This document shows positions 34,693-45,542 of a stretch of DNA of 64,000 bases, one piece after another. The DNA comes from Pseudomonas gingeri (GTDB lineage Bacteria > Pseudomonadota > Gammaproteobacteria > Pseudomonadales > Pseudomonadaceae), in contig NZ_JACAQA010000005.1 in assembly GCF_013385425.1 (NCBI RefSeq), forward strand, positions 44,344-108,343, read 5' to 3'. The translations under genes were made by a program, and so were the position numbers. Position 1 is the first letter of the stretch, and each line of letters opens with the position of its first letter. The notes beneath the pieces were generated by a model. It worked only from the letters and a program-made list of their open reading frames with translations, made no database searches and was not told the origin of the DNA.

Positions 34693-35196
34693 TCAGGGAC
34701 GGATTTCCACCAGGGTGCCGTCCTTGACCAGGTTCCAGACCTCGCGCATATCGACGTTACGCATGGCTACGCAGCCGTCGGTCCAGTCCAGGGTGTGGAA
34801 CAGCTGTTCCGGGTAGTCCTCGGAATCCGGGGTGCCGTGGATCATGATCATGTCGCCGGGGTCCACGCCTTCGCGGCGGGCGCGGACCGAGTCGCTGATA
34901 TTGGGGTAGGACAGGTGCATCGACAGATTGTATTTGTCGCTGGTCTTGCGCCAGTCCACCCAATAGAAGCCCTCGGGCGTGCGCCGGTCGCCGGCGATGA
35001 GTTTCTGGCCCTTGGGATTTCGACCCAGGGAAATACGGTAGGTCTTCAGGGGTTTGCCATCACTGATCAGTTGCAACTGATGGGCGGACTTGAGGATCAG
35101 GACTTTCTCGATGATTTTGCCGGCCAGCGGGTCGGCGGCGGAGGCCTGGGACAGAGCGGCGAACGACAGGCAGAAGACTACTAACAACCAGCGCAT
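34693..35196 (-). CDS. L,D-transpeptidase family protein (YkuD domain)
   Basis: 167 residues with a signal peptide (MRWLLVVFCLSFAALSQASA, cleavage after ASA near residue 20) and a YkuD catalytic domain. The motif is IMIHGTPDSEDYPEQLFHT followed by DWTDGCVAM, giving the active Cys and the upstream His; the usual Ser/Arg of HxGx...SxGCxR are replaced by Thr/Met, a variant common in this subgroup. Such enzymes form 3-3 peptidoglycan crosslinks or attach proteins to the wall; which applies here is not known. It stands alone with its own terminator. Confidence 0.87.
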   Translation of the reverse strand: MRWLLVVFCLSFAALSQASAADPLAGKIIEKVLILKSAHQLQLISDGKPLKTYRISLGRNPKGQKLIAGDRRTPEGFYWVDWRKTSDKYNLSMHLSYPNISDSVRARREGVDPGDMIMIHGTPDSEDYPEQLFHTLDWTDGCVAMRNVDMREVWNLVKDGTLVEIRP

Positions 35197-35238
35197 TAAA
35201 ACGGTATCCCTGAAGGTGAAGCGTTTCTGATTATCGGG

Positions 35239-35793
35239 TTATTGGTCGTTGCCGCGTGGCACCATGGGCGGCACGGCTTCGCTGCGAACCGGGTATTGCT
35301 GGTTCGGGCGGTCGGCGAAGAAGCATTCCAGGGTCCGTCCGACGGTCCTGAAGGCCAACTCGGACCAGGGGATCTCGTGTTCTTCGAACAGCCGTACTTC
35401 CAGGCTTTCTTCGCCGGCGGCAAATTCCAGGTCCACCAGTTCGGCACGGTAGAACACATGTACCTGGTTGATATGCGGCACGTCGATCAGCGTATAGATG
35501 CTCAGGTTGCGCACCTGCGCGCAAGCCTCTTCCAGGGTTTCCCGGCGAGCGGCCTGTTCCACGGTCTCGCCGTTTTCCATAAAACCGGCGGGCAAGGTCC
35601 AGTAACCCCGGCGCGGCTCGATGGCACGGCGGCAGAGCAGGACCTGGGTGCCCCAGACCGGCAGGCAGCCGGCGACGATATTGGGGTTCTGGTAATGAAT
35701 GGTGTCGCAGTGGTCGCAGACGAAGCGCAGGCGCGTGTCGCCCTCGGGTATGCGTTGACTCACCGGTTTGCCGCACTGGCTACAGAACTTCAT
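35239..35793 (-). CDS. NUDIX hydrolase with N-terminal zinc ribbon
   Basis: 184 residues. The N-terminus has a four-Cys ribbon (C4, C7, C26, C29: FCSQCGK and FVCDHCD). The NUDIX box starts at GFMENGETVEQAARRETLEE and ends ACA, so the usual Gly near the end of the box is Cys. The nearest known function is NADH/NAD-cap pyrophosphatase-like, but this protein is shorter than NudC and the substrate is unknown. ATG 35793 (MKFCSQCGKPVSQR) is chosen over the upstream extension. Confidence 0.85.
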   Translation of the reverse strand: MKFCSQCGKPVSQRIPEGDTRLRFVCDHCDTIHYQNPNIVAGCLPVWGTQVLLCRRAIEPRRGYWTLPAGFMENGETVEQAARRETLEEACAQVRNLSIYTLIDVPHINQVHVFYRAELVDLEFAAGEESLEVRLFEEHEIPWSELAFRTVGRTLECFFADRPNQQYPVRSEAVPPMVPRGNDQ

Positions 35794-35940
35794 GCTGGAT
35801 TCTCTTGGCAATGCGCCTATCTTCGCGTGGGTGGCGGTCTGTCGGCAAGTTGTGCTTTCGCGACATGGCAACGTCCGGGACTTGGGCCAGTCACTTCTTT
35901 TGGTGCATGATGCCGGGTAAGTCGCAAATCGAGATCAGCC

Positions 35941-36540
35941 ATGCTGGATGAGTTACTTCGACGGATAAGCAGCCATACGCCCCGCCCCCTGGAAACGGAC
36001 CGTCGTTTTCCCGAGGCGGCGGTACTGGTGCCTATTACCCGCAGTGACGAGCCGGAGTTGGTGCTGACCCTGCGCGCCAGCGGTCTGTCGACCCACGGCG
36101 GCGAGGTGGCCTTTCCCGGCGGGCGCCGCGATCCGGAGGACCCGGACCTGATTTTCACCGCCCTGCGCGAAGCCGAAGAAGAAATCGGCCTGCCGCCGGG
36201 TCTGGTGGAAATCATCGGGCCCCTCAGCCCGTTGATCTCCCTGCACGGGATCAAGGTCACGCCTTACGTCGGGGTGGTGCCGGATTTTGTCGACTATCGG
36301 GCCAATGACGCCGAGATCGCCGCGGTCTTCAATGTACCGCTGGAGTTTTTCCGCCAGGACCCGCGTGAGCATACCCATCGCATCGACTACCAGGGCCGCA
36401 GCTGGTACGTGCCCAGCTACCGTTTTGGCGAGTACAAGATCTGGGGGCTGACGGCGATCATGATCGTCGAGCTGGTCAACCTGTTGTATGACGCCCGGAT
36501 CAGCCTGCACAATCCCCCGGAACGTTTTATCAACATCTAG
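35941..36540 (+). CDS. CoA pyrophosphatase (NUDIX, NudL-like)
   Basis: 199 residues. The CoA-specific motif appears as [20 protein letters not shown], overlapping the NUDIX box [10 protein letters not shown]...[11 protein letters not shown]. These hydrolases cleave CoA to 4'-phosphopantetheine and 3',5'-ADP and may remove damaged CoA. It is divergent from the other NUDIX gene across 147 bases and precedes the carbonic anhydrase-like gene by 40 bases, probably as an operon. Confidence 0.9.
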   Translation: MLDELLRRISSHTPRPLETDRRFPEAAVLVPITRSDEPELVLTLRASGLSTHGGEVAFPGGRRDPEDPDLIFTALREAEEEIGLPPGLVEIIGPLSPLISLHGIKVTPYVGVVPDFVDYRANDAEIAAVFNVPLEFFRQDPREHTHRIDYQGRSWYVPSYRFGEYKIWGLTAIMIVELVNLLYDARISLHNPPERFINI

Positions 36541-36580
36541 AGCCGCCGTTCAGGTGGTCGTGAGCCTTGAGGACAACCCT

Positions 36581-37105
36581 ATGAAATACCGTCTGGGCGA
36601 TGCCCGGGTCGAGACGCATCCGCAGAGCTGGGTAGCGCCCAATGCGACCCTGGTCGGCAAGGTCCGGCTGGAGGAGGGCGCCAGTGTCTGGTTCAACGCG
36701 GTGTTGCGAGGCGACAACGAACTGATCCTGATCGGCCGCAACAGCAATGTCCAGGATGGCACGGTGATGCATACCGACATGGGCTATCCGCTGACCATCG
36801 GCACCGGGGTGACCATCGGTCATAACGCCATGCTCCATGGCTGCACGGTGGACGACTACAGCCTGATCGGTATCAACGCGGTGATCCTCAACGGCGCGAA
36901 GATCGGCAAGCACTGCATCATCGGCGCCAATGCGTTGATCGGTGAGAACAAGGAAATCCCCGACGGTTCGCTGGTGATGGGCTCGCCGGGCAAGGTGGTC
37001 CGCGAGTTGACCGAGGCGCAGAAGAAAATGCTCGAAGCCAGCGCCGCCCACTATGTGCACAACGCCCAGCGTTATGCCCGCGACCTGGCGGTTGACGAAG
37101 CATGA
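36581..37105 (+). CDS. Gamma-carbonic anhydrase family protein
   Basis: 174 residues of left-handed beta-helix (hexapeptide repeats), with the metal ligands recognisable in [21 protein letters not shown] and LHGCTV. Relatives include YrdA, CaiE and PaaY. Many bacterial members have weak or untested carbonic anhydrase activity. The start [17 protein letters not shown] at 36581 is standard. Its stop overlaps the next start by four bases. Confidence 0.92.
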   Translation: MKYRLGDARVETHPQSWVAPNATLVGKVRLEEGASVWFNAVLRGDNELILIGRNSNVQDGTVMHTDMGYPLTIGTGVTIGHNAMLHGCTVDDYSLIGINAVILNGAKIGKHCIIGANALIGENKEIPDGSLVMGSPGKVVRELTEAQKKMLEASAAHYVHNAQRYARDLAVDEA

Positions 37106-37308
37106 GCACGCCGGAACGTCCGGTGGCCTCGCCTTGTGTGAGTGTCTGCGCGCTGGACGAACAGGACATCTGCATTGGTTGCCAGCGTACGGTCGAGGAG
37201 ATCACCCGCTGGAGCCGCATGGACAACAACGAGCGCCGCGAGGTGCTGGCGCGTTGTCATGGGCGGGCCAAGGCCAGCGGCTTGCTGTGGATCCCGACAA
37301 AGTCTTGA
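37102..37308 (+). CDS. DUF1289 domain protein
   Basis: A 68-residue small cysteine protein: [26 protein letters not shown] gives the CxxxC...CxGC pattern of DUF1289, followed by W-x-R-M-x-x-x-ERR. It probably binds metal; function is unknown. The ATGA overlap with the carbonic anhydrase-like gene shows translational coupling. Confidence 0.92.
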   Translation: MSTPERPVASPCVSVCALDEQDICIGCQRTVEEITRWSRMDNNERREVLARCHGRAKASGLLWIPTKS

Positions 37309-37371
37309 GCTTGGCCCCGTGCGGTGGCTGAAGTACCCTGTAGGGCTCATAGACAAGGTCGTCTGCACTCC

Positions 37372-37839
37372 ATGCTCTTTCTTCTCGCCTACATCGCCAG
37401 CGTCGTACTGATCAATTTCGCCTTCTCCGCGGCGCCGCACCTGGACATTATCTGGTCCGCCTGGGGCGGACTGGTATTTATCCTGCGGGACATGGTCCAG
37501 ACCCGCTTCGGTCACGGCGCGATTGTCGCGATGATCGCGGCGCTGCTGCTGTCCTACTTCACCTCCGAGCCGGCCATCGCCCTGGCGAGCGCCACCGCCT
37601 TCGCCATCTCCGAATGCATCGACTGGCTGGTCTTCAGCATCACCAAGCGCCCGCTGCACGATCGCCTGTGGATAAGTTCGGCCCTCAGCATCCCGCTGGA
37701 CACCTTTATCTTCTTCGGCCTGATCGGCGCGCTGACCCCGGGGGTGATCCTCACCGCCCTGGGCTCGAAATTCGCCGGGGTGACCTGCGTCTGGCTGGCC
37801 ATGGCCTGGCGGATGCGCAAGGCGGCGCTTTCCAGCTGA
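37372..37839 (+). CDS. VUT-family transporter (queuosine precursor type)
   Basis: 155 residues and about five membrane segments starting MLFLLAYIASVVLINFAF. The pattern SATAFAISECIDWLVF, then RLWISSALSIPLDTFIFFGLIG fits the VUT (YhhQ-type) family, which imports deazapurine precursors of queuosine. Substrate is inferred from the family. The frame extends to 37324, but the ATG at 37372 begins directly with the first helix. No preQ1 riboswitch could be recognised in the 63-base leader. Confidence 0.8.
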   Translation: MLFLLAYIASVVLINFAFSAAPHLDIIWSAWGGLVFILRDMVQTRFGHGAIVAMIAALLLSYFTSEPAIALASATAFAISECIDWLVFSITKRPLHDRLWISSALSIPLDTFIFFGLIGALTPGVILTALGSKFAGVTCVWLAMAWRMRKAALSS

Positions 37840-37955
37840 AGTCAGGCCCGTTCGGTTCATGTCCCGCTCAGTTCATGTAAAATGCCGGCCTTTCTTCCCG
37901 ACAGGTGCCTGATTGTCCAGGCGCCGTCGTTGATCTGCTTCCTTGAGGACCTGAA

Positions 37956-39137
37956 ATGACCCGTATCGGAACTCCACTGTCGTCGACCGCGACCCGCGTA
38001 TTGCTCTGTGGCTGTGGTGAGCTGGGCAAGGAAGTGGTGATCGAGTTGCAGCGCCTGGGCGTCGAAGTGATCGCCGTTGACCGTTACGCCGATGCGCCGG
38101 CCATGCAGGTGGCCCATCGCAGCCACGTGATCAATATGCTCGACGGCGCGGCCCTGCGGGCGGTGATCGAGGCCGAGAAGCCGCATTTCATCGTTCCGGA
38201 AATCGAAGCCATCGCCACCGCCACCCTGGTGGAACTGGAAGCTGAAGGCTTCACCGTGGTGCCGACCGCCCGTGCCGCGCAACTGACCATGAACCGTGAA
38301 GGCATCCGTCGCCTGGCCGCCGAAGAGTTGCAGCTGCCGACCTCGCCGTACCACTTCGCCGACACCTTCGAGGCCTATAGCCAGGCCGTCACCGACCTGG
38401 GCTTCCCCTGTGTGGTCAAGCCGGTGATGAGTTCTTCGGGCAAGGGCCAGAGCCTGCTGCGCAGCGTCGACGACGTGCAGAAGGCCTGGGACTACGCCCA
38501 GGAAGGCGGGCGTGCCGGTAAAGGTCGGGTGATCGTCGAGGGCTTTATCGACTTCGACTACGAAATCACCCTGCTGACCGTTCGTCATGTGGGTGGCACC
38601 ACCTTCTGCGCGCCGGTCGGCCACCGTCAGGAGAAGGGTGACTATCAGGAGTCCTGGCAGCCGCAGGTCATGAGCCCGTTGGCCCTGGCCGAGTCGGAGC
38701 GGGTCGCCAAGGCGGTGACCGAGGCCCTCGGTGGGCGCGGCATGTTTGGCGTCGAGTTGTTTATCAAGGGCGACCAGGTGTGGTTCAGCGAAGTCTCGCC
38801 GCGTCCTCATGACACCGGCATGGTGACCATGATTTCCCAGGACCTGTCGCAGTTTGCGCTGCATGCCCGGGCGATTCTCGGCTTGCCGATTCCGTTGATC
38901 CGTCAGTTCGGCCCGTCGGCGTCGGCGGTGATCCTGGTGGAAGGGCAGTCGACCCAGACCGCGTTCGCCAACCTCGGTGTGGCGTTGAGCGAGCCGGATA
39001 CCGCCTTGCGCCTGTTCGGCAAGCCGGAAGTCAACGGCCAGCGCCGCATGGGCGTGGCGTTGGCGCGGGACGAGTCGATCGAAGCGGCGCGGGCCAAGGC
39101 GACCCGTGCTGCTCAGGCGGTTGTGGTAGAGCTGTAA
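37956..39137 (+). CDS. purT: Formate-dependent GAR transformylase
   Basis: A 393-residue ATP-grasp enzyme that makes FGAR from GAR, formate and ATP, the alternative to PurN. It starts [27 protein letters not shown] and contains [13 protein letters not shown] (nucleotide-binding loop), FVIVEGF-type residues and [24 protein letters not shown] precedes the ATG. PurL, which uses its product, is encoded about 12 kb upstream. Confidence 0.97.
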   Translation: MTRIGTPLSSTATRVLLCGCGELGKEVVIELQRLGVEVIAVDRYADAPAMQVAHRSHVINMLDGAALRAVIEAEKPHFIVPEIEAIATATLVELEAEGFTVVPTARAAQLTMNREGIRRLAAEELQLPTSPYHFADTFEAYSQAVTDLGFPCVVKPVMSSSGKGQSLLRSVDDVQKAWDYAQEGGRAGKGRVIVEGFIDFDYEITLLTVRHVGGTTFCAPVGHRQEKGDYQESWQPQVMSPLALAESERVAKAVTEALGGRGMFGVELFIKGDQVWFSEVSPRPHDTGMVTMISQDLSQFALHARAILGLPIPLIRQFGPSASAVILVEGQSTQTAFANLGVALSEPDTALRLFGKPEVNGQRRMGVALARDESIEAARAKATRAAQAVVVEL

Positions 39138-39149
39138 GCACGCTGACGA

Positions 39150-39180
39150 GCGCGGATTTGTGCCCTGCGCACAATCCGCG
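39150..39180 (+). terminator. Possible weak terminator after purT
   Basis: CGCGGATT-TGTGC and GCACAATCCGCG pair with one bulge. Only TT follows, so it is weak. Confidence 0.35.
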
Positions 39181-39193
39181 TTCGCCACTGAAC

Positions 39194-39280
39194 TGTAGGC
39201 GCGGGGCTTGCCCGCGAAGAGGCCCTTGAATGCTGCATTGATCTAAAGGATGCCATCGCCAGCAAGCCGGCTCCTACAAT
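39194..39280. repeat. REP pair with arms of two different REP classes
   Basis: The left arm (39194-39224) carries GGGCTTGCCCGCGAAGAGGC, identical in its core to the era/recO REPs. The right arm (39249-39280) carries GCCATCGCCAGCAAGCCGGC, the other class seen near rplS and recJ. It lies between convergent purT and the MFS gene. Confidence 0.75.
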
Positions 39281-39312
39281 AATCGTGCTTGGCGCAGAAG
39301 TGGCGCCGATCT

Positions 39313-40629
39313 TCAGGCCACCTTGTTCAAATCGTTGTAGCGCGTTTCCTTCAAGCAGAAAATCGCAATCAGGCTCAACGCCGCCGCCCCTGATACGTAC
39401 CCGCCGACCCAACTCAAACCGCCCATCGCCACCAGCTTCTGGGCAAAGAACGGTGCCGCCGAGGCCCCGACGATGCCGCCCAGGTTATACGCCGCCGATG
39501 CGCCGGTATAACGCACGTGGGTCGGAAACAGCTCCGGCAGCAATGCCCCCATCGGCGCGAAAGTAATCCCCATCAGAAACAGCTCAAGGCACAGGAACAG
39601 GGCGACGCCGGTGGTCGAACCATGGCCCAGCAGCGGCTCCATGGTAAAACCGGACAGCAACGCCAGCACCCCGCCGATGATCAGCACCGGCTTGCGCCCG
39701 AAACGATCGCTGGCCCAGGCCGCCAGTGGCGTGGCCGCGGCCATGAACAGCACGGCAAAACACAGCAGTCCCAGGAAAGTCTCGCGACTGTAGCCAAGGT
39801 TGGCCACGCCATAACTCAGGGAAAACACCGCCGAGATATAGAACAGTGCGTAACACACCACCATCGCCAGCGAACCGAGCAGCACCGGCGCCCAATAGCG
39901 GCTGAACAGCTCGACCAGGGGCATTTTCACCCGTTCCTGGCGGGCCATGGCATTGGCGAAGATCGGCGTCTCCTCAAGCTTGAGGCGCACATACAGGCCG
40001 ACCATCACCAGCGCGGCGCTGAGCAGGAACGGAATGCGCCAGCCCCAGGAGCGGAACTGCTCGTCGCTCAAGGTCATGGCCAGGATCAGGAACAAGCCGT
40101 TGGCGGCGAGAAAACCGATCGAAGGGCCCAGTTGCGGAAACATACCGAACCAGGCGCGCTTGCCTGCGGGGGCGTTTTCGGTTGCCAGCAACGCGGCCCC
40201 GCCCCATTCGCCGCCAAGCCCCAGGCCCTGGCCGAAGCGCAGCAGGCACAAGAGGATCGGCGCCCAGGCGCCAATGGTCGCATAGCCGGGCAGCACGCCG
40301 ATCAGCGTGGTGCAGACACCCATCAGCAGCAGCGAAGCGACCAGCGTCGATTTACGCCCGATGCGATCACCGAAGTGGCCGAACAGGATCGAGCCCAGCG
40401 GGCGGGCGAGGAAGGCGATGCCGAAGGTCAGGAAGGCCGAGAGCATCTGCGCGGTGCCGTCGGTCTGCGGGAAAAACACCGGCCCGATCACCAGGGCGGC
40501 GGCGGTGGCATAGACGTAGAAGTCGTAGAACTCGATGGCCGTGCCGATAAAGCTGGCGGTCGCCACTCTCGAGGTCGAATTCAGCGGTTTGCTCGGCGTG
40601 GCAGTGTCAAAGGTGCTGCTGGAGGTCAT
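39313..40629 (-). CDS. MFS transporter, metabolite:H+ symporter (MHS) type
   Basis: 438 residues, 12 predicted membrane segments. The start of the first helix (ATASFIGTAIEFYDFYVYATAAAL), the cytoplasmic loop FGHFGDRIGRKSTLV and LRFGQGLGLGGEWGGAALLATENAP are hallmarks of the MHS subfamily, which imports organic acids such as shikimate, citrate or alpha-ketoglutarate with protons. The substrate cannot be read from sequence. It is transcribed alone. Confidence 0.9.
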   Translation of the reverse strand: MTSSSTFDTATPSKPLNSTSRVATASFIGTAIEFYDFYVYATAAALVIGPVFFPQTDGTAQMLSAFLTFGIAFLARPLGSILFGHFGDRIGRKSTLVASLLLMGVCTTLIGVLPGYATIGAWAPILLCLLRFGQGLGLGGEWGGAALLATENAPAGKRAWFGMFPQLGPSIGFLAANGLFLILAMTLSDEQFRSWGWRIPFLLSAALVMVGLYVRLKLEETPIFANAMARQERVKMPLVELFSRYWAPVLLGSLAMVVCYALFYISAVFSLSYGVANLGYSRETFLGLLCFAVLFMAAATPLAAWASDRFGRKPVLIIGGVLALLSGFTMEPLLGHGSTTGVALFLCLELFLMGITFAPMGALLPELFPTHVRYTGASAAYNLGGIVGASAAPFFAQKLVAMGGLSWVGGYVSGAAALSLIAIFCLKETRYNDLNKVA

Positions 40630-40855
40630 TGCGGGCGTCCCTGAAAGTCTTGCGCGTGCGAATTATTAGTATTGAAGGCCCAGGGATAAGGGCTGGTTCC
40701 GGCGCGACAGGCTGTGAGTGTCGGCGGCGGATTCATGACAAGGCATTGCTGGCCGGAGGAGGCCGGGTGCGGGTAAGCGGGCGTTCCGGCGGGGCTGGAT
40801 AAGCCCGCCCGATTATAGGAATGCGTCTATCGATCAAACAAGGGGGCAGGCTGTA

Positions 40856-42091
40856 TCAAGGCGCAACCGGGACCGAACTGGTGTGCCAGACCAGCACCCG
40901 GCTGACCCGATTGTCCTCGGTCTCGAGGATTTCCAGGCGGTAGCGGCCGATCTTCAGGCACACGGCGCTCTCCGGGATGGTTTCCAGGGCTTCGGTCACC
41001 AGACCGTTGAGGGTTTTCGGGCCGTCGCTGGGCAGGTGCCAGCCCAGGCTCTTGTTCAGTTCGCGAATCGACGCGGCCCCTTCGATCACCAGCCGGCCAT
41101 CGGGCTGGGGATGGATGTGCGGGTTGTCGAGGCTGTGCTCGCTTTCGAACTCGCCAACGATTTCTTCCAGGATATCTTCCAGGGTGACGATGCCCAGCAC
41201 TTCGCCGTATTCGTCCACCACCATGCCCAGGCGCCGTTGCTGCTTGTGGAAATTCAGCAGTTGCAGTTGCAGCGGCGTGCTTTCCGGGACGAAGTACGGT
41301 TCGTGGCAGGCGGCGAGCAGGGCGGCTTTGGTGAGGTTGGCATCGAACAGCAGATTGAGGATCTGGCGGGTATTGATCACCGCCTCGACCTGGTTGATAT
41401 CGTTGTGGAACACCGGCAGGCGGGTACGGCGGTTCTTCAGCAACTGCGCGGTGATTTCCTCGATGGAGTCGTCGAGGTTGATCCCGTCCACTTCGCTGCG
41501 CGGTACCAGGATGTCGTTGACCGTGATGTTGTCCAGCGCCTTGATACTCGACAGCGACGGGCTGCGTGGCGGGTGCTCCGGTTCATCTTCCGGATCGAGG
41601 GGCGGCTGGTCTTCATCGCTCTGCTTGACCGTGCCGGCCTTGCTGATAAAGGGCCGCAGCAGCAACTGGGCGATGCCGTTGAGCAGCCAGGCCACGGGGT
41701 AGAGGATCTTCAGCGGAATGCCCAGGAGGGCATTGCCGGTGGCCAGGATCGGTTCGGGATAACGGACGGCGAGCAGGCGCGGCAGGTAGTCGGCGAAGAC
41801 CAGCAGCAACACCGTGGCGCCGAGGCAGGCCAGCCAGGGCCCATGCTGGCCCCACTCGAGGATTGACAGCAGGGTGCCGATGATCACGACCACGACCCGG
41901 CACAGGGTATTGCACAGGATCAGGCTGTCGCGGGGGAACTTCATCCTGGCGGTGGGTTTTTCACCCGTGCGTAAAGCCGGGCGCAGGGCGGCGATTTGTT
42001 GCTGCGCGACTTCAATGGCGGTAAACAGCGCCGACCAGAGAATCAGCAGGGCCAATACGGCGAGCATTGGCCCGGCGGGCAAGTTGTCCAT
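40856..42091 (-). CDS. HlyC/CorC (CNNM) family transporter with CBS pair
   Basis: 411 residues. An N-terminal DUF21/CNNM membrane domain (about 1-175, start MDNLPAGPMLAVLALLILWSALF) is followed by a linker with an acidic stretch (SDEDQPPLDPEDEPEHPP), a CBS pair (about 190-320; VPRSEVDGINLDDS, VVDEYGEVLGIVTLEDILEEIVGEFESEH) and a CorC_HlyC domain. The family is linked to Mg2+ or other cation transport; the precise role is unknown. It follows the CcsA-like gene by 15 bases, so the two form an operon. Confidence 0.9.
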   Translation of the reverse strand: MDNLPAGPMLAVLALLILWSALFTAIEVAQQQIAALRPALRTGEKPTARMKFPRDSLILCNTLCRVVVVIIGTLLSILEWGQHGPWLACLGATVLLLVFADYLPRLLAVRYPEPILATGNALLGIPLKILYPVAWLLNGIAQLLLRPFISKAGTVKQSDEDQPPLDPEDEPEHPPRSPSLSSIKALDNITVNDILVPRSEVDGINLDDSIEEITAQLLKNRRTRLPVFHNDINQVEAVINTRQILNLLFDANLTKAALLAACHEPYFVPESTPLQLQLLNFHKQQRRLGMVVDEYGEVLGIVTLEDILEEIVGEFESEHSLDNPHIHPQPDGRLVIEGAASIRELNKSLGWHLPSDGPKTLNGLVTEALETIPESAVCLKIGRYRLEILETEDNRVSRVLVWHTSSVPVAP

Positions 42092-42106
42092 GGTCTTGTG
42101 TGCCCG

Positions 42107-42919
42107 TCAGATGTGCAGGATGTATTCGCGGACCAGCTTGCTGCCGAAATAGGCCAGCATCAGCAGGCAGAAACCGGCCAGGGTCCAGCGGATCGCCTTG
42201 TGCCCGCGCCAGCCGAGACGATTGCGCCCCCACAGCAGCACGCTGAACACCACCCAGGCCAGACAGGCCAGCAGGGTCTTGTGCACCAGGTGCTGGGCGA
42301 ACAGGTTCTCGACGAACAGCCAGCCGGAGATCAGCGACAGCGACAACAGGCTCCAGCCGGCCCAGAGGAAGCCGAACAGCAGGCTTTCCATGGTTTGCAG
42401 CGGCGGGAAGTTGCGGATCAGCCCGGAAGGGTGCTTGTTTTTCAACTGACGGTCCTGCAGCAGCAGGAGCAGCGCCTGGAACACCGCGATGGTGAACATG
42501 CCGTAGGCCAGGATCGACAGCAGGATATGCGCCAGGATCCCCGGTTCCTCGTCGATGATCTGCACCGTGCCCGAGGGCGCGAACTGCGCCAGCAGCACCG
42601 TCAGCAGGCCCAGCGGAAACAGCAGGAGCAGCAGGTTTTCCACCGGAATGCGCGAGCAGGCCACCAGGGTCAGGGCGATCACGGCGACGGCGATCAGGCT
42701 GGCGGCGTTGAAAAAGTCCAGGCCCAGGCCGATCGGGGTCATCAGGTGGGTGAGCAGGCTCACCGCGTGGGCGATCACGGCGACTACGCCGAGTCCGACC
42801 AGCAGGCGTTTGTTCGCCTTGGCGCCCTGGCGCAGGCGGGTGCCCTGATAGAGGGTCGCAGCGGCGTAGATGAAGGCGGCGGCGAGGCTGGTCAGCAAAC
42901 TGGGTGACAAAGGGAGCAT
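42107..42919 (-). CDS. CcsA/YpjD-like cytochrome c assembly family protein
   Basis: 270 residues with about eight membrane helices. The middle carries HILLSILAYGMFTIAVFQALLLLLQDRQLK and the later WAGWSLLSLSLISGWLFVENLF, matching the cytochrome c assembly membrane-protein family (CcsA/YpjD, PF01578-like). A gene of this type sits upstream of ffh in many gammaproteobacteria; a haem-handling role is possible but unproven. ATG 42919 is chosen (MLPLSPSLLTSLAAAFIYAA) with GGGAG close upstream. It is divergent from ffh. Confidence 0.87.
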   Translation of the reverse strand: MLPLSPSLLTSLAAAFIYAAATLYQGTRLRQGAKANKRLLVGLGVVAVIAHAVSLLTHLMTPIGLGLDFFNAASLIAVAVIALTLVACSRIPVENLLLLLFPLGLLTVLLAQFAPSGTVQIIDEEPGILAHILLSILAYGMFTIAVFQALLLLLQDRQLKNKHPSGLIRNFPPLQTMESLLFGFLWAGWSLLSLSLISGWLFVENLFAQHLVHKTLLACLAWVVFSVLLWGRNRLGWRGHKAIRWTLAGFCLLMLAYFGSKLVREYILHI

Positions 42920-43015
42920 AAGTCCTGTTAGGCAAGCCCGAAAGACGTTGAGTTTGGCATAGAACCCCCGGTCCACGAAAGACCGTGGCGCTAGTGGCGG
43001 CATGCAGTCTCCGCT

Positions 43016-43021
43016 ATAATC
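43016..43021 (+). promoter_or_regulatory. Candidate -10 box of ffh
   Basis: A consensus TATAAT lies 96 bases upstream of the ffh ATG, with only a weak -35 partner (around CTAGTGG). A small hairpin (CCACG/CGTGG, 42974-42989) is just upstream. Confidence 0.45.
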
Positions 43022-43116
43022 CGCGACCTGCCCACGCCGCAGGCTCGCCAGGCGCTGTTTTTCCTTGTTCCGGCAGCCATCACTTCGGTCTCCATAAGGG
43101 CCTCAAAGGATCGCGC

Positions 43117-44493
<1,377 letters not shown>

Positions 44494-44645
44494 AAGATTC
44501 GCGTCGACCTGACGGTCGGCGCTACCCTCGCAGGGATGCGGGGGATCGCCAGTAAACCCGCGTTCAGCGGGAGCTGACCTGCCGTTTTAACGACGGCTCT
44601 ATGGCAAATCCAGATTGCACGGCGCCGGGCGCCGGAAAAAGTCAT

Positions 44646-44673
44646 TTGCAAAAGTCCGTATATTCCTTAGAAT
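44646..44673 (+). promoter_or_regulatory. Sigma70-type promoter of the rpsP-rimM-trmD-rplS operon
   Basis: TTGCAA (44646-44651), a 16-base spacer and TAGAAT (44668-44673) lie 72 bases upstream of rpsP. The surrounding sequence is AT-rich in an otherwise GC-rich gap, as usual for ribosomal-protein promoters. Confidence 0.6.
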
Positions 44674-44745
44674 ATGCGGCCTTTCGGGCACCCATGCCCG
44701 CTGTGCATTTAGATTTGCAGCACCGACTACAGGAACGATGTTCAC

Positions 44746-44997
44746 ATGCTAACAATCCGTCTTGCCCTTGGCGGCTCCAAAAAGCGCCCGTTTTACCACC
44801 TGACCGTAACCGACAGCCGCAACGCTCGTGACGGTTCGCACAAAGAACAAGTGGGTTTCTTCAACCCGGTTGCTCGTGGTCAGGAAGTTCGTCTGTCCGT
44901 GAACCAAGAGCGCGTAGCCTACTGGCTGAGCGTTGGTGCACAACCTTCTGAGCGTGTTGCTCAGTTGCTGAAGGAAAACGCTAAGGTTGCGGCCTGA
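44746..44997 (+). CDS. rpsP: 30S ribosomal protein S16
   Basis: 83 residues, the standard length, starting [30 protein letters not shown], the S16 signature. It is the first gene of the conserved rpsP-rimM-trmD-rplS operon. ACAGGAACG gives the ribosome site. Confidence 0.98.
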   Translation: MLTIRLALGGSKKRPFYHLTVTDSRNARDGSHKEQVGFFNPVARGQEVRLSVNQERVAYWLSVGAQPSERVAQLLKENAKVAA

Positions 44998-45002
44998 GCA
45001 AT

Positions 45003-45539
45003 ATGAACGCGACGCCGGCCTCTACCGATGATTTGATCGTTATCGGCAAGATCTATTCCGTTCATGGCGTTCGCGGCGAAGTGAAGGTTTATTCCTTTAC
45101 TGATCCAATTAAAAACCTGTTGGACTACAAAACCTGGACGCTCCGGCGCGAAGGTAGCGTGAAACAGGTGGAGCTGGTCAGCGGACGCGGGAACGACAAG
45201 TTCCTGGTCGCAAAGCTCAAGGATCTCGATGATCGTGAAGAAGCGCGTCTTCTGGCCGGTTATGAGATCTGCGTGCCGCGCAACCTGTTCCCAGACCTGA
45301 CCGACGGCGAGTACTACTGGTACCAGCTGGAAGGTCTCAAGGTTATCGACACCCTCGGACAACTGTTCGGGAAAATCGATCACCTGCTGGAGACTGGCTC
45401 GAATGATGTCATGGTGGTCAAGCCTTGCCCGGGCAGCCTGGATGATCGCGAACGCCTGTTGCCCTATACCGAGCAATGCGTGTTGGCTGTCGACCTGGTC
45501 GCTGGCGAGATGAAGGTGGATTGGGACGCGGACTTCTAA
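45003..45539 (+). CDS. rimM: Ribosome maturation factor RimM
   Basis: 178 residues. An N-terminal RimM barrel (GKIYSVHGVRGEVKVYSFTDP) and a C-terminal PRC-barrel (DGEYYWYQLEGLKVIDTLG). It binds S19 and assists assembly of the 30S head. It begins 5 bases after rpsP and ends 3 bases before trmD. Confidence 0.97.
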   Translation: MNATPASTDDLIVIGKIYSVHGVRGEVKVYSFTDPIKNLLDYKTWTLRREGSVKQVELVSGRGNDKFLVAKLKDLDDREEARLLAGYEICVPRNLFPDLTDGEYYWYQLEGLKVIDTLGQLFGKIDHLLETGSNDVMVVKPCPGSLDDRERLLPYTEQCVLAVDLVAGEMKVDWDADF

Positions 45540-45542
45540 GCG

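Noticed and set aside
37309..37371. preQ1 riboswitch before the VUT transporter gene
   Set aside because: The 63-base leader shows no recognisable preQ1 pseudoknot or conserved A-rich tail; the expectation came from the gene family only.
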